DNA of 49,237 bases, taken from contig JAFUQS010000106.1 in the NCBI GenBank assembly GCA_017472225.1, forward strand, positions 1-49,237, in the 5' to 3' direction. Made by a program: the position numbers and the translations under genes. Below are positions 8,444 to 17,011 of the stretch, in pieces. This DNA is from Clostridia bacterium (GTDB taxonomy: Bacteria; Bacillota; Clostridia; Oscillospirales; Acutalibacteraceae). Position 1 is the first letter of the stretch. Each line of letters starts with the position of its first letter. The notes beneath the pieces were generated by a model. It was not told the origin of the DNA. It saw only the letters and a list, made by a program, of their open reading frames with translations, and did not search any database.

Positions 8444-9133
8444 ATGCTGATTTCAGGCTTGCAGAAGCTCACCTTACTTGATTACCCGGAAAAAACTGCC
8501 TGTACCATTTTTACCTACGGCTGTAATTTTCGTTGCCCTTTTTGTCACAACGCTCTTCTTGTGACGGAAAAAAACTGTGATGTTATCCCTGAAGATGAGG
8601 TGCTCTCCTTTCTCAGAAAGCGTCAGGGTATACTTGACGGAGTGTGTATCACCGGAGGTGAACCGACAAATCAGAAGGACCTTATCCCTTTTATGAAAAA
8701 GATAAAGGACATGGGCTATCTTGTGAAGCTTGACACAAACGGCTACAATCCGGAGGTGCTTTCCGATATTCTGTCTCAGGGTCTTTGCGATTATGTTGCA
8801 ATGGACATCAAAAACTGTATGGAAAAATATTCCCTTACGGCAGGAATTGAAATTGACACTGAGAAAATCAAAAAAAGTATTAAGCTTATCAAGGAAAAAG
8901 CTCCCGACTATGAATTCAGAACAACCGTTGTCAAGGAATTTCACACGGAAAATGACATTGAAAGCATATGTGATAATATAATAGAAAAGCAGAGCAAATT
9001 TTTTCTTCAGCAGTTCAAGGATTCGGGAAATCTGATAAAAGAAGGGCTTTCGGCATGGGACAAGGAAAGAATGGCGAAGCTTGTTGACAAACTGAGAAAA
9101 AAAGACTTTAACGTGTTAATCCGTGAAAGCTGA
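8444..9133 (+). CDS. nrdG: Anaerobic ribonucleotide reductase activating enzyme (radical SAM)
   Basis: 229 residues. Uses a 4Fe-4S cluster and S-adenosylmethionine to create the glycyl radical on NrdD. The cluster motif C-N-F-R-C-P-F-C gives C27, C31 and C34; T-G-G-E-P is the SAM-binding motif. The ATG at 8444 follows AAAGGAG by seven bases; the frame is open further upstream but that stretch holds the promoter region. Here nrdG precedes nrdD, the reverse of the common order, with the regulatory boxes between them. Confidence 0.9.
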   Translation: MLISGLQKLTLLDYPEKTACTIFTYGCNFRCPFCHNALLVTEKNCDVIPEDEVLSFLRKRQGILDGVCITGGEPTNQKDLIPFMKKIKDMGYLVKLDTNGYNPEVLSDILSQGLCDYVAMDIKNCMEKYSLTAGIEIDTEKIKKSIKLIKEKAPDYEFRTTVVKEFHTENDIESICDNIIEKQSKFFLQQFKDSGNLIKEGLSAWDKERMAKLVDKLRKKDFNVLIRES

Positions 9134-9134
9134 A

Positions 9135-9183
9135 CCACAACAAATTGTGGTTATTTTTTGAAAATAAACACAATAATTTGTGT
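9135..9183. promoter_or_regulatory. Two tandem NrdR boxes
   Basis: Box 1 (9135-9150, CCACAACAAATTGTGG) and box 2 (9168-9183, ACACAATAATTTGTGT) both fit the 16-bp NrdR pattern acaCwAtATaTwGtgt. Box 2 matches at 14 of 16 positions. Their starts are 33 bp apart, about three helical turns, which is the spacing expected for paired NrdR sites. Box 1 lies right after the nrdG stop and, being a perfect arm pair before a T run, could also act as its terminator. Confidence 0.8.
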
Positions 9184-9191
9184 TTTACCTA

Positions 9192-9220
9192 TTGCCTTTT
9201 ACAATATCTTGTGATATAAT
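9192..9220 (+). promoter_or_regulatory. Promoter of nrdD
   Basis: TTGCCT (9192-9197), 17-base spacer, perfect TATAAT (9215-9220), placed just downstream of the two NrdR boxes and about 105 bases before the nrdD start. Confidence 0.7.
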
Positions 9221-9232
9221 CGTCACTGCACC

Positions 9233-9290
9233 ACGAAATTCAACAGAAAAGATTCGAGCCCAAAGCCGGTTTCCTTCTTTTCTGTTTCGT
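9233..9290 (+). other. Hairpin in the nrdD leader
   Basis: The transcript leader can form a long stem: ACGAAA/TTTCGT (9233-9238 with 9285-9290) and CAGAAAAGA/TCTTTTCTG (9244-9252 with 9276-9284), with a five-base bulge and a 23-base apical part. There is no T run after it, so it is not a plain terminator. It may protect the mRNA or regulate translation; no known riboswitch class was recognised. Confidence 0.4.
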
Positions 9291-9325
9291 TATGTAAAAA
9301 GATATTAAAATAAAGGAGAATAGGT

Positions 9326-11692
9326 ATGTACTCAGTTTTAAAAAGAACCGGCAAAATAGTTGATTTTAAGATTGATAAAATCACTCAGGCAATCACCCTC
9401 GCTTTTGATGCACAGCAAAGAGATTACAATCCTGATATTATCGATTTCCTTGCTCTTAAGGTTACGGCAGATTTTGAGCCGAAAATCAAGGAGCATCGCA
9501 TCGCAGTTGAGGATATTCAGGACAGCGTTGAAAATGTGCTCGTTCAGGCAGGATACTCCGATGTTGCAAAGGCATATATCCTCTATCGCCGTCAGCACGA
9601 AAAGCTCCGTGACATCAACACAACTCTTCTTGACTACAAGGAAATCGTTGACAACTATGTTAATGTAGCAGACTGGCGTGTTAAGGAAAACTCCACCGTT
9701 ACATATTCTGTCGGCGGTCTTATCCTCAACAACTCCGGCGCAATTACCGCAAACTATTGGCTCAGTGAGGTTTATGACGATGAAATCGCCAACGCTCACA
9801 GAAATGCAGACATTCACATCCATGACCTTTCAATGCTCACAGGCTACTGTGCAGGCTGGTCACTCAAGCAGCTCATCAAGGAAGGCCTCGGCGGTGTTAC
9901 AGGTAAAATCACATCTGCTCCCGCAAAGCATCTTTCAACCCTTTGCAATCAGATGGTAAACTTCCTCGGCATTATGCAGAACGAATGGGCAGGTGCTCAG
10001 GCATTCTCATCCTTTGATACATATCTTGCTCCCTTTGTAAAGGCTGACGGACTTTCATACGAGCAGGTTAAAAAGTGCATCGAATCATTTATCTACGGTG
10101 TAAACACTCCCTCACGTTGGGGTACTCAGGCACCCTTCTCAAACATCACTCTTGACTGGACTGTTCCCAATGACCTTGCAGAGCTTAACGCTATCGTAGG
10201 CGGCAAGGAAATGGACTTCAAGTATAAAGACTGTAAGAAGGAAATGGATATGGTCAACCGTGCCTTCATTGAAACTATGATTGAAGGTGACGCTAACGGC
10301 AGAGGCTTCCAGTATCCTATCCCCACATATTCAATCACAATAGATTTTGACTGGTCTGAAACAGAAAATAACAAGCTTCTTTTCGAAATGACCTCAAAAT
10401 ACGGCACACCCTATTTCTCAAACTACATCAACTCCGATATGGAGCCCAGCGATGTGCGTTCAATGTGCTGCAGACTTCGCCTTGACCTTCGTGAGCTTCG
10501 CAAAAAGTCCGGCGGCTTCTTCGGCAGCGGTGAAAGCACAGGTTCTGTCGGTGTTGTTACAATCAATATCCCCAGAATCGCATACCTTGCAAAGGACGAG
10601 CAGGATTTTTACAGCCGTCTTGACAAGCTTATGGACATTTCCGCACGTTCACTTTCAATTAAGAGAAAGGTTATCACAAACCTTCTTGATGCAGGTCTTT
10701 ATCCTTACACAAAGAGATATCTCGGCACATTCGCAAACCACTTCTCAACAATCGGTCTTGTCGGTATGAACGAAGCAGCTCTCAATGCTAACTGGCTCAA
10801 GTGTGACCTTACCGATGAAAGAGCACAGCAGTTTGCTAAGGATGTTCTTAACCATATGCGTGAACGTCTTTCCGATTACCAGGAAATGTACGGCGATCTT
10901 TATAACCTTGAAGCAACACCTGCCGAAAGCACAAGCTACCGTCTTGCAAAGCATGACCTGAAGCATTATCCTGAAATCATTACAGCAGCAGACAAGACCA
11001 AGGGTGAGGCTCCCTATTACACCAACTCCTCACATCTTCCCGTCGGTTACACAGACGATATCTTCGCCGCTCTCGACATTCAGGATGAATTGCAGACACT
11101 TTATACCTCAGGTACTGTTTTCCACGCTTTCCTCGGTGAAAAGCTTCCCTCATGGAAGAGTGCAGCCGCACTTATCAGAAAGATTGCAGAAAACTACAAG
11201 CTTCCTTACTATACCCTTTCCCCCACATATTCCGTATGTAAAAATCACGGCTATATTTCCGGCGAGCAGTACACCTGCCCCGAATGTGGTGAAAAGACAG
11301 AGGTTTACAGCCGTATCACCGGTTACTACCGTCCCGTTCAGAACTGGAACGACGGTAAGAGCCAGGAATTTGCACACAGAATTGAATATAACCCCGCAAA
11401 ATTCGGCAAAGAAATCACCGGCATAAAAGCAGAAGCAAAGGAATGTGCTTGTGAAGCCGCAGGTGAAGATAAGCTTATACTTTTTGCAACAACAACCTGT
11501 CCCAACTGTAAGATGGCTGCAAAGTTCCTTGACAATGCAGGCTATAAATATGAAAAGGTTTATGCCGACGAAAACAAAGCACTTGCTGAAGAATATGACA
11601 TTCATCAGGCTCCCACCCTTATCAGCGTCAAGGGCGGAAAAATTGAAAAAATCGTCAACCTTTCAAACATCAGAGCCTTCACCGAAAGATAA
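9326..11692 (+). CDS. nrdD: Anaerobic ribonucleoside-triphosphate reductase with C-terminal thioredoxin-like domain
   Basis: 788 residues. Class III reductase making deoxynucleotides without oxygen. An ATP-cone allosteric domain occupies about 1-95, then the ten-stranded barrel. The zinc site cysteines are C638, C651 and C654, and the glycyl radical loop R-I-T-G-Y-Y places the radical at G666. After a linker a thioredoxin/glutaredoxin-like domain (about 714-788) carries C725-P-N-C728, which is absent from most NrdD proteins. The thioredoxin reductase gene follows 10 bases later, so this fused domain probably receives electrons from TrxB and delivers them to the reductase. The start follows AAAGGAG. 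Confidence 0.93.
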   Translation: MYSVLKRTGKIVDFKIDKITQAITLAFDAQQRDYNPDIIDFLALKVTADFEPKIKEHRIAVEDIQDSVENVLVQAGYSDVAKAYILYRRQHEKLRDINTTLLDYKEIVDNYVNVADWRVKENSTVTYSVGGLILNNSGAITANYWLSEVYDDEIANAHRNADIHIHDLSMLTGYCAGWSLKQLIKEGLGGVTGKITSAPAKHLSTLCNQMVNFLGIMQNEWAGAQAFSSFDTYLAPFVKADGLSYEQVKKCIESFIYGVNTPSRWGTQAPFSNITLDWTVPNDLAELNAIVGGKEMDFKYKDCKKEMDMVNRAFIETMIEGDANGRGFQYPIPTYSITIDFDWSETENNKLLFEMTSKYGTPYFSNYINSDMEPSDVRSMCCRLRLDLRELRKKSGGFFGSGESTGSVGVVTINIPRIAYLAKDEQDFYSRLDKLMDISARSLSIKRKVITNLLDAGLYPYTKRYLGTFANHFSTIGLVGMNEAALNANWLKCDLTDERAQQFAKDVLNHMRERLSDYQEMYGDLYNLEATPAESTSYRLAKHDLKHYPEIITAADKTKGEAPYYTNSSHLPVGYTDDIFAALDIQDELQTLYTSGTVFHAFLGEKLPSWKSAAALIRKIAENYKLPYYTLSPTYSVCKNHGYISGEQYTCPECGEKTEVYSRITGYYRPVQNWNDGKSQEFAHRIEYNPAKFGKEITGIKAEAKECACEAAGEDKLILFATTTCPNCKMAAKFLDNAGYKYEKVYADENKALAEEYDIHQAPTLISVKGGKIEKIVNLSNIRAFTER

Positions 11693-11702
11693 GAGGTAAA
11701 AG

Positions 11703-12614
11703 ATGTACGATATAATAATTATCGGTGCAGGCCCTGCGGGACTGACAAGTGCAGTTTACGCAGGCCGTGCCGACAAAAAGGTACTCATTCTCGAAAAAGA
11801 AACCTTTGGCGGTCAGATCACACATTCACCCCGAGTTGAAAATTATCCCGGCTTCATTCAGATGAGCGGTAACGAGTTTGCCGACAAATTAGTTGACCAG
11901 GCTATGGCTCAGGGTGCAGAAATTGAGCTTGATACTGCCCTCGGCATCGAAAAGAAAGACGGTGCCTTCTGCGTTAAGGGTGAAAGAGCGGTTTATGAAG
12001 GCAAAAGCGTAATCATTGCAACAGGCTCAGCACACAGAAGACTTAATCTTCCCAAAGAGGATAAGTTCACAGGTGAAGGCGTTTCCTACTGTGCAGTTTG
12101 TGACGGTGCATTCTATAACGGCAAGGATGTTGCTGTTATCGGCGGTGGCAACTCCGCATTGCAAGAATCTGTGTTGCTTTCCAAAAACTGCAAAAGCGTA
12201 ACTGTCATTCAGAACCTTGCCTGTCTCACAGGTGAAACAAAGCTTATCCGTGAGCTTGAAAAAAAGGACAATGTTTCCTTTATTTATTCAAGCGTTGTAA
12301 CGGAGCTTATAGGCGACAGCACATTTGAAGGAATAAAAATCAAAAACACAGAAACCCAGGCAGAAACTGAGCTTTCCTTTGACGGTATTTTTGTTGCAAT
12401 CGGTCAACAGCCTATGAACGAAAATTTCAAAGGAACCGTAAAGCTTAACGAATGGGGATATGTTGAAGCTGGTGAAAGCTGTATTCCCGAAAGCGAAAAA
12501 GGTATTTTTGTTGCAGGCGACTGCAGAAGTAAACGGGTAAGACAGATTGCAACGGCAATCTCAGACGGTGCAGTTGCAGCACTTGCCGCTTGCAGTTATA
12601 TTGACAGCTTATAA
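11703..12614 (+). CDS. trxB: Thioredoxin reductase
   Basis: 303 residues. FAD/NADPH disulfide reductase. The FAD-binding G-A-G-P-A-G motif is at the N-terminus (7-12), the redox pair is C-A-V-C in the second domain, G-G-G-N-S-A is the NADPH site and G-I-F-V-A-G-D-C the C-terminal FAD motif. It starts 10 bases after nrdD behind AAGAGG. No free thioredoxin gene is next to it, so the thioredoxin-like tail of NrdD is its likely local partner. Confidence 0.92.
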   Translation: MYDIIIIGAGPAGLTSAVYAGRADKKVLILEKETFGGQITHSPRVENYPGFIQMSGNEFADKLVDQAMAQGAEIELDTALGIEKKDGAFCVKGERAVYEGKSVIIATGSAHRRLNLPKEDKFTGEGVSYCAVCDGAFYNGKDVAVIGGGNSALQESVLLSKNCKSVTVIQNLACLTGETKLIRELEKKDNVSFIYSSVVTELIGDSTFEGIKIKNTETQAETELSFDGIFVAIGQQPMNENFKGTVKLNEWGYVEAGESCIPESEKGIFVAGDCRSKRVRQIATAISDGAVAALAACSYIDSL

Positions 12615-12695
12615 AGCTTAAATGCAAAATGCCAAATTGCGCTGAACGCAGGTGTGGAAATCAACCCACTGCCCGCTGAATTTATAAACAATATT

Positions 12696-12722
12696 AAGGA
12701 CGCCTGTTGGCGTCCTTTTTTT
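12696..12722 (+). terminator. Terminator of the nrdD-trxB operon
   Basis: Stem AAGGACGCC/GGCGTCCTT with a TGTT loop, followed by a run of T. Confidence 0.9.
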
Positions 12723-12743
12723 ATCAGGCAGAGTCATATTATC

Positions 12744-12767
12744 ATCGACTTTTGAAGTCGATTTTTA
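12744..12767 (+). terminator. Second hairpin with T tract
   Basis: Stem ATCGACT/AGTCGAT (loop TTTGA) then TTTTT, 22 bases after the first terminator. It may back up termination. Between it and the next gene the only other structure is the direct repeat CTGACTACTG at 12805-12814 and 12819-12828. Confidence 0.5.
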
Positions 12768-12901
12768 ACCGTCAAGGTGCTGTCTGTCTTGTGCCGAAGG
12801 CGTCCTGACTACTGACCCCTGACTACTGTCTGCTTAAATTTCACGCCAAAACATTGTCAACTCTTTCCCTTTGTGCTAAAATATCGGAAGAGGTGAAAGC
12901 T

Positions 12902-13627
12902 ATGACAAGAAATCAATTGAAAATTATTGCTTGCATTTCAATGCTGATTGACCACATCGGCTATATCCTTTTTCCAAAGATAACTATTCTTCGTTATATA
13001 GGCAGAATCGCAATGCCGATTTTTGCCTTTTTCATCGGCGAAGGCTGCCTGTATACCAAAAACAAGGTGAAATATTTTCTGCGTGTGTTCATTCTTGGCC
13101 TTCTTTGCCAATCGGTTTACATAATCGAAAGTCTTATAACTCATTCCGGAAGCGGTACTTATCTGAATATTCTGCTCACTTTTTCTGTTTCAATCATTCT
13201 TTGCTCTGCTTTTATTTATATGAAAGAAAGCTTTGAAACGGATATAAAAAGTGAAAAAATCAAGGGTGTTGCCCTTTTCACTTTTACTTTTATTGCCGTT
13301 CTGACTCTTTCTTTTTTCTGTGAAGGCAGCAGAAATACGATAGGTACTGAAATAACCTTTGACTACGGTCTTGGCGGAATATGTCTGCCGCTTTTTGCAG
13401 CAGTTTCAAAGGATAAGAAAAAGAAGCTGATATCCTTCGGTATTGCCCTGACAATTTTTGTTTTCAGCTTTTATGAAAGCATATATTTCAGCCTTTGGGC
13501 TTTGGTACCGTTTATTTTGCTTGTGTTTTATAACGGCACGGGCGGAAGGAAAAATCTCAAGTACTTTTTCTATGCCTTTTACCCCGTACATCTCGGCGTG
13601 ATTTACCTGATTGATATATTGATGTGA
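12902..13627 (+). CDS. TraX-family integral membrane protein
   Basis: 241 residues from the ATG at 12902, which follows GAAGAGGTG; the open frame upstream of it lacks a ribosome site. About seven membrane segments, beginning with the N-Q-L-K-I-I-A-C-I-S-M-L-I-D-H-I-G-Y pattern of TraX proteins, which in F-like plasmids acetylate pilin but in Clostridia occur as chromosomal membrane proteins of unknown, possibly acyltransferase, function. The family call comes from the opening motif and the hydrophobic pattern. First of three closely spaced plus-strand genes. Confidence 0.8.
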   Translation: MTRNQLKIIACISMLIDHIGYILFPKITILRYIGRIAMPIFAFFIGEGCLYTKNKVKYFLRVFILGLLCQSVYIIESLITHSGSGTYLNILLTFSVSIILCSAFIYMKESFETDIKSEKIKGVALFTFTFIAVLTLSFFCEGSRNTIGTEITFDYGLGGICLPLFAAVSKDKKKKLISFGIALTIFVFSFYESIYFSLWALVPFILLVFYNGTGGRKNLKYFFYAFYPVHLGVIYLIDILM

Positions 13628-13637
13628 GGAAAACAGA

Positions 13638-14009
13638 ATGCAGACAATTGACGAAGCACTGAATAAGCTTCAGAAATCAGATTTCAGAAGCAAATTTCAT
13701 CTGAAACAACAAGATATTGACTACATAAATGAAAAGGGATTGGAAACCATCCGTCAGCATTGCACAGACTTTATTAAAAAGCGTCTTGCTCCGTCGGTGA
13801 TACCAAACGACGGCAAACAGACCCCCATGAGAGGACATCCTGTTTTTGTGGCTCAGCATGCCTGTGCCTGCTGCTGCCGTGGTTGTCTTAACAAGTGGTA
13901 CAATGTAAAAAAAGGCACTGAGCTGAATGAAGCTCAGCAACAGAAAATTGTCAACCTTCTGATGAGGTGGATTGAAAAGGAAATGGAGATATACAATGGA
14001 AACGGTTAA
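13638..14009 (+). CDS. DUF4186 family protein
   Basis: 123 residues, soluble. It shows the block typical of this small family: N-D-G-K-Q-T-P-M-R-G-H-P-V-F-V-A-Q-H followed by the cysteine cluster C-A-C-C-C-R-G-C and K-W, which looks like a metal or nucleic-acid-binding site. No biochemical function is known to me. It starts 10 bases after the TraX-like gene and overlaps the next gene by 14 bases, so the three are one operon. Confidence 0.8.
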   Translation: MQTIDEALNKLQKSDFRSKFHLKQQDIDYINEKGLETIRQHCTDFIKKRLAPSVIPNDGKQTPMRGHPVFVAQHACACCCRGCLNKWYNVKKGTELNEAQQQKIVNLLMRWIEKEMEIYNGNG

Positions 14010-14508
14010 CGGCTTTCAGATAAGAAAAACACAAACGTCCGACCTTCCGAGAGTGTTGGAAATTTATGCTGCGGCAAGACAGTTTATGGCTGCCCACGGC
14101 AATCCTGACCAATGGAAGACCCACAAGCCCACCTTGGAGCAGATTGAAAATGATATAAAAAACGGCAACGGATATGTCTGCCTTTACGAAGGTGAAATTC
14201 ACGGTGTCTTCTGCTTTTTTATAGGCAAAGACCCGACCTACGGAAAAATCATCGGTGAATGGAAAAATGACGGAGAATATGCCGTTGTTCACAGAATCGC
14301 CTCCTCCGGTAAGGTCAGAGGTGTCGGCACACATATGATGAAATGGGCATTTCAGAAGCACCCCAATGTGCGCATTGACACCCACGAAGATAACATTGTT
14401 ATGCAGAATATGCTCAAAAAATTAGGATACGAATTCTGCGGAACAATATTTTTGGAAAACGGAGACCCCAGATTGGCATTTCAGAAGTTTAACAGAGCTG
14501 AGAACTAA
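13996..14508 (+). CDS. GNAT-family N-acetyltransferase
   Basis: 170 residues from the ATG at 13996; the in-frame ATG at 13972 lies inside the ribosome-site region. Transfers an acetyl group from acetyl-CoA to an amine or protein N-terminus. The acetyl-CoA motif appears as S-S-G-K-V-R-G-V-G-T-H-M-M (R-G-x-G-x-x) and the C-terminal N-M-L-K-K-L-G-Y-E-F-C-G segment is typical. The target is unknown. The last five codons form one arm of the terminator shared with the convergent AraC gene. Confidence 0.85.
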   Translation: METVNGFQIRKTQTSDLPRVLEIYAAARQFMAAHGNPDQWKTHKPTLEQIENDIKNGNGYVCLYEGEIHGVFCFFIGKDPTYGKIIGEWKNDGEYAVVHRIASSGKVRGVGTHMMKWAFQKHPNVRIDTHEDNIVMQNMLKKLGYEFCGTIFLENGDPRLAFQKFNRAEN

Positions 14509-14527
14509 AAAATTAGTTCTCAGCTCT
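14494..14527. terminator. Bidirectional terminator overlapping two stop codons
   Basis: Perfect 15-bp inverted repeat (AGAGCTGAGAACTAA) with an AAAA loop. The two arms are the last codons and stop codons of the convergent GNAT and AraC genes, so both proteins end in R-A-E-N. Confidence 0.85.
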
Positions 14528-15277
14528 GAAGTTTTCTCTGTACTGTTTTGGTGTTTCACCTGTATGCTTTTTAAATATCTTGGCAAAATAATTTACATCG
14601 AGTATTCCGCATTCATGAGAAATCTGCTGAATCTGATGAGAGGTTGTTTCAAGAAGACGCTTTGCCCTTTCAACTCTTTTTTTGCTGACATACTCTGTCA
14701 AGGGCATTCCCGTATCTTTTTTGAAAAGCGATGAAAGATAGCTTGCATTGACATTGAATCTTTTCGCCATCGCATTCAAGGTTAAATCAGAATTTAGGTC
14801 GGCATCAATGAGCATAACAACATTCTGCACCAAAGGTGAATAGCCCTTTGCTGCATGGGTTTTCACAAGCCTACAATAAGAATAAATCATATCATCCCAA
14901 AGCTTTTCAATGTCTTTTTCGGTTTTGCTGTTTTCAATACGCATGGCAAATTCCGAGGAAACACCATGAATATAAAAGGGATGAACATTGCCTACCTCTG
15001 CGCCCTTGCGCAAGAGTGTGTTGAGAATAATCATATAGTTTTTCATATTTCTGACAGGGTCATCCACTCTTTTTTCAATTCCCCTTGCAAAATCATTTGC
15101 AGTAAAAAGCTTACTAAGCTTTTTATAGCTGCCCCGTGAAACTGCTCTTATCATTTCATTTTCAAGTCCGTATCTTGTTTCAATTTCTTTTATAGACTCG
15201 TTTCCGTGACTGTCATCATAAAAATCAAGATTTGCAAGAGGTTTGTTGAAATTATGGTTTCTTTCACTCATATTCAT
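14513..15277 (-). CDS. AraC-family transcriptional regulator
   Basis: 254 residues. The C-terminal 100 residues hold two helix-turn-helix motifs (L-N-A-M-A-K-R-F-N-V-N-A-S-Y-L-S-S and Q-I-S-H-E-C-G-I-L-D-V-N-Y-F) and the P-K-Q-Y-R-E ending of the family. The N-terminal part has no clear cupin and may be a ligand domain of another type. The gene is divergent from a GPH transporter and GH2 glycosidase over a 212-base gap and is the likely activator of both. The start may be ATG at 15277 or 15271; GGGAG lies upstream of both. Confidence 0.88.
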   Translation of the reverse strand: MNMSERNHNFNKPLANLDFYDDSHGNESIKEIETRYGLENEMIRAVSRGSYKKLSKLFTANDFARGIEKRVDDPVRNMKNYMIILNTLLRKGAEVGNVHPFYIHGVSSEFAMRIENSKTEKDIEKLWDDMIYSYCRLVKTHAAKGYSPLVQNVVMLIDADLNSDLTLNAMAKRFNVNASYLSSLFKKDTGMPLTEYVSKKRVERAKRLLETTSHQIQQISHECGILDVNYFAKIFKKHTGETPKQYRENFRAEN

Positions 15278-15489
15278 TTTCTCCCATACAGCGTTTTCGT
15301 TTACACTTCATTTATATTATGGTACAATTTTTGGTAAATTTCAAGATATAAACAAAAAAAATTCTATAAAAAGCAAAAACTATACTCACGATTTACTGAA
15401 AAAAAGGTGTAGAATACTATTGTTAGGATTGCGGGTATAATTCCCGGTAATCAAAACGGAGAAAAAAATTTCATTTGGAGGAATCTTTT

Positions 15490-16935
15490 ATGGCAAAAAA
15501 AGTCAAAGAAAAAAAACTCGATGCCAACGGATACCGTAAATTCGGTATGCTTGACAAGGTTTCTTATGCCGCAGGTGACTTGGGTTGTAATATGAGCTTT
15601 GCTCTCAAAAGCTCAATTATGGCTATTTTCTGGACACAGTTCATGGCTCTCGGCGAAGAAATGTACGCAACATTACTTTTGATTGTTCAGGCTTGGGATG
15701 CAATCAACGACCCCCTTCTCGGCTCACTGTTTGACGCAGACAAGAGAAAGTATAAAAGAGGCAAGTTCAAGACCTACATCTTCATTGGTGCTCTCGGTCT
15801 TCTCTTCTCAGGTCTCTTCTTCTTCCTTCCCCTTCCCAATGCTCCCCTTGCAATGAGATGTATCCTTTTCGTTCTCGGCTATGTTCTCTGGGACGCATTT
15901 TACACAGTGGCAAACGTTCCCTATGGTTCAATGATGTCTGTTATTACAACTGACGGCGCAGAACGTTCAGAGCTTTCCACATGGCGTTCAATCGGTTCAA
16001 TGTTCGGTAATATTGTTCCCATGGTTGTTCTTCCCATAATCTGCTACGATGCAAGTAACGAACTCAAAGGTGAAGTTGTATTTATTGCAGCCATCATCAT
16101 GGGCGTTATCGGTCTTATCTCATTCATCTTTATGCTTAAAACAACTGAAATCCGTGTTGAAGAAAATTCAGTTGTTATCAGTGAAAAGAAACAGAAGTTC
16201 AATCCCATCAAGGCATTTGGCAACTTTATGAAAAACCGTGCAGCCGTTGGCGCAACTCTTGCTGCTATGGCTATGTTTATCGGTATGCAGGGCTCAACCT
16301 CTGCAACAACAGTTCTTTTCCAGTCATACTTCGGCAATGCTAAGATTTCCGGTATCATTATGCTCATCAGTTATCTTCCCATGTTCCTGTTTATGCCCTT
16401 CCTTAAGAAGATCGTTAATAAGTACGGCAAAAAGGAAGCTTGTGCAGCAGGTGCGGCAGTAAGCACCTTCGGTGCTCTTCTTCTCTTCCTTCCGCTCGGT
16501 AACGGAACAGCAGGTCTTATCGGCTATGTTGTGGCTCAGGTATTCTTCGGTCTCGGCCTTGGCTTCTACACCTGTGTTTCATGGGCACTTATGGCAGACG
16601 CTATTGACTACAACGAATGGAAAAACCACACCAAGGAAGAAGGTACTGTATATTCACTTCACTCCTTCTTCAGAAAACTCGCTCAGGGCATTGGCCCCTC
16701 AGCAGTTATCGCAATTATGGGTCTTCTCGGTTATGACGGCAAACTCGGTGCTGCTCAGCCCTTCGAGGTTGCTGAAAATATGAAGTGGCTCGTTGCTGCT
16801 CTTTACACATTCAGCGCAGCAGTTATGTTCATTTCAATTGCATTTGTTTATGACCTTAACAAGAAAAAGGTTGCTGAAATGTCTGCTGAACTTGAAGAAA
16901 GACGTGCAGCAGCAAAAATAGCAGACGCTGAATAA
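15490..16935 (+). CDS. GPH-family sugar:cation symporter
   Basis: 481 residues and about 12 membrane segments. The signature W-D-A-I-N-D-P-L-L-G-S-L-F-D-A-D-K-R-K-Y-K-R-G marks the family. Start chosen at 15490, eight bases after TTGGAGG. It probably imports the beta-galactoside or related glycoside cleaved by the GH2 enzyme encoded downstream. A GC-rich hairpin between the two genes may lower expression of the second. It is related to the transporter at 6573-8297 but the two differ along their length, so they are not a recent duplication. Confidence 0.88.
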   Translation: MAKKVKEKKLDANGYRKFGMLDKVSYAAGDLGCNMSFALKSSIMAIFWTQFMALGEEMYATLLLIVQAWDAINDPLLGSLFDADKRKYKRGKFKTYIFIGALGLLFSGLFFFLPLPNAPLAMRCILFVLGYVLWDAFYTVANVPYGSMMSVITTDGAERSELSTWRSIGSMFGNIVPMVVLPIICYDASNELKGEVVFIAAIIMGVIGLISFIFMLKTTEIRVEENSVVISEKKQKFNPIKAFGNFMKNRAAVGATLAAMAMFIGMQGSTSATTVLFQSYFGNAKISGIIMLISYLPMFLFMPFLKKIVNKYGKKEACAAGAAVSTFGALLLFLPLGNGTAGLIGYVVAQVFFGLGLGFYTCVSWALMADAIDYNEWKNHTKEEGTVYSLHSFFRKLAQGIGPSAVIAIMGLLGYDGKLGAAQPFEVAENMKWLVAALYTFSAAVMFISIAFVYDLNKKKVAEMSAELEERRAAAKIADAE

Positions 16936-16951
16936 TTTTCCATGATAAATC

Positions 16952-16982
16952 ACAGCCGGTAGCGAACCTGCCGGCTGTTTTA
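16952..16982 (+). terminator. Hairpin between transporter and GH2
   Basis: Stem ACAGCCGG/CCGGCTGT with an 11-base loop and TTTTATT after it. It may be a partial terminator inside the operon. Confidence 0.65.
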
Positions 16983-17011
16983 TTAAGAAAACAAATAAAG
17001 GAGTTAATACT

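Noticed and set aside
9251-9264. tRNA T-arm-like GGGCTCGAATC on the minus strand
   Set aside because: No acceptor, D-arm or anticodon arm can be built around it; it lies within the nrdD leader hairpin.
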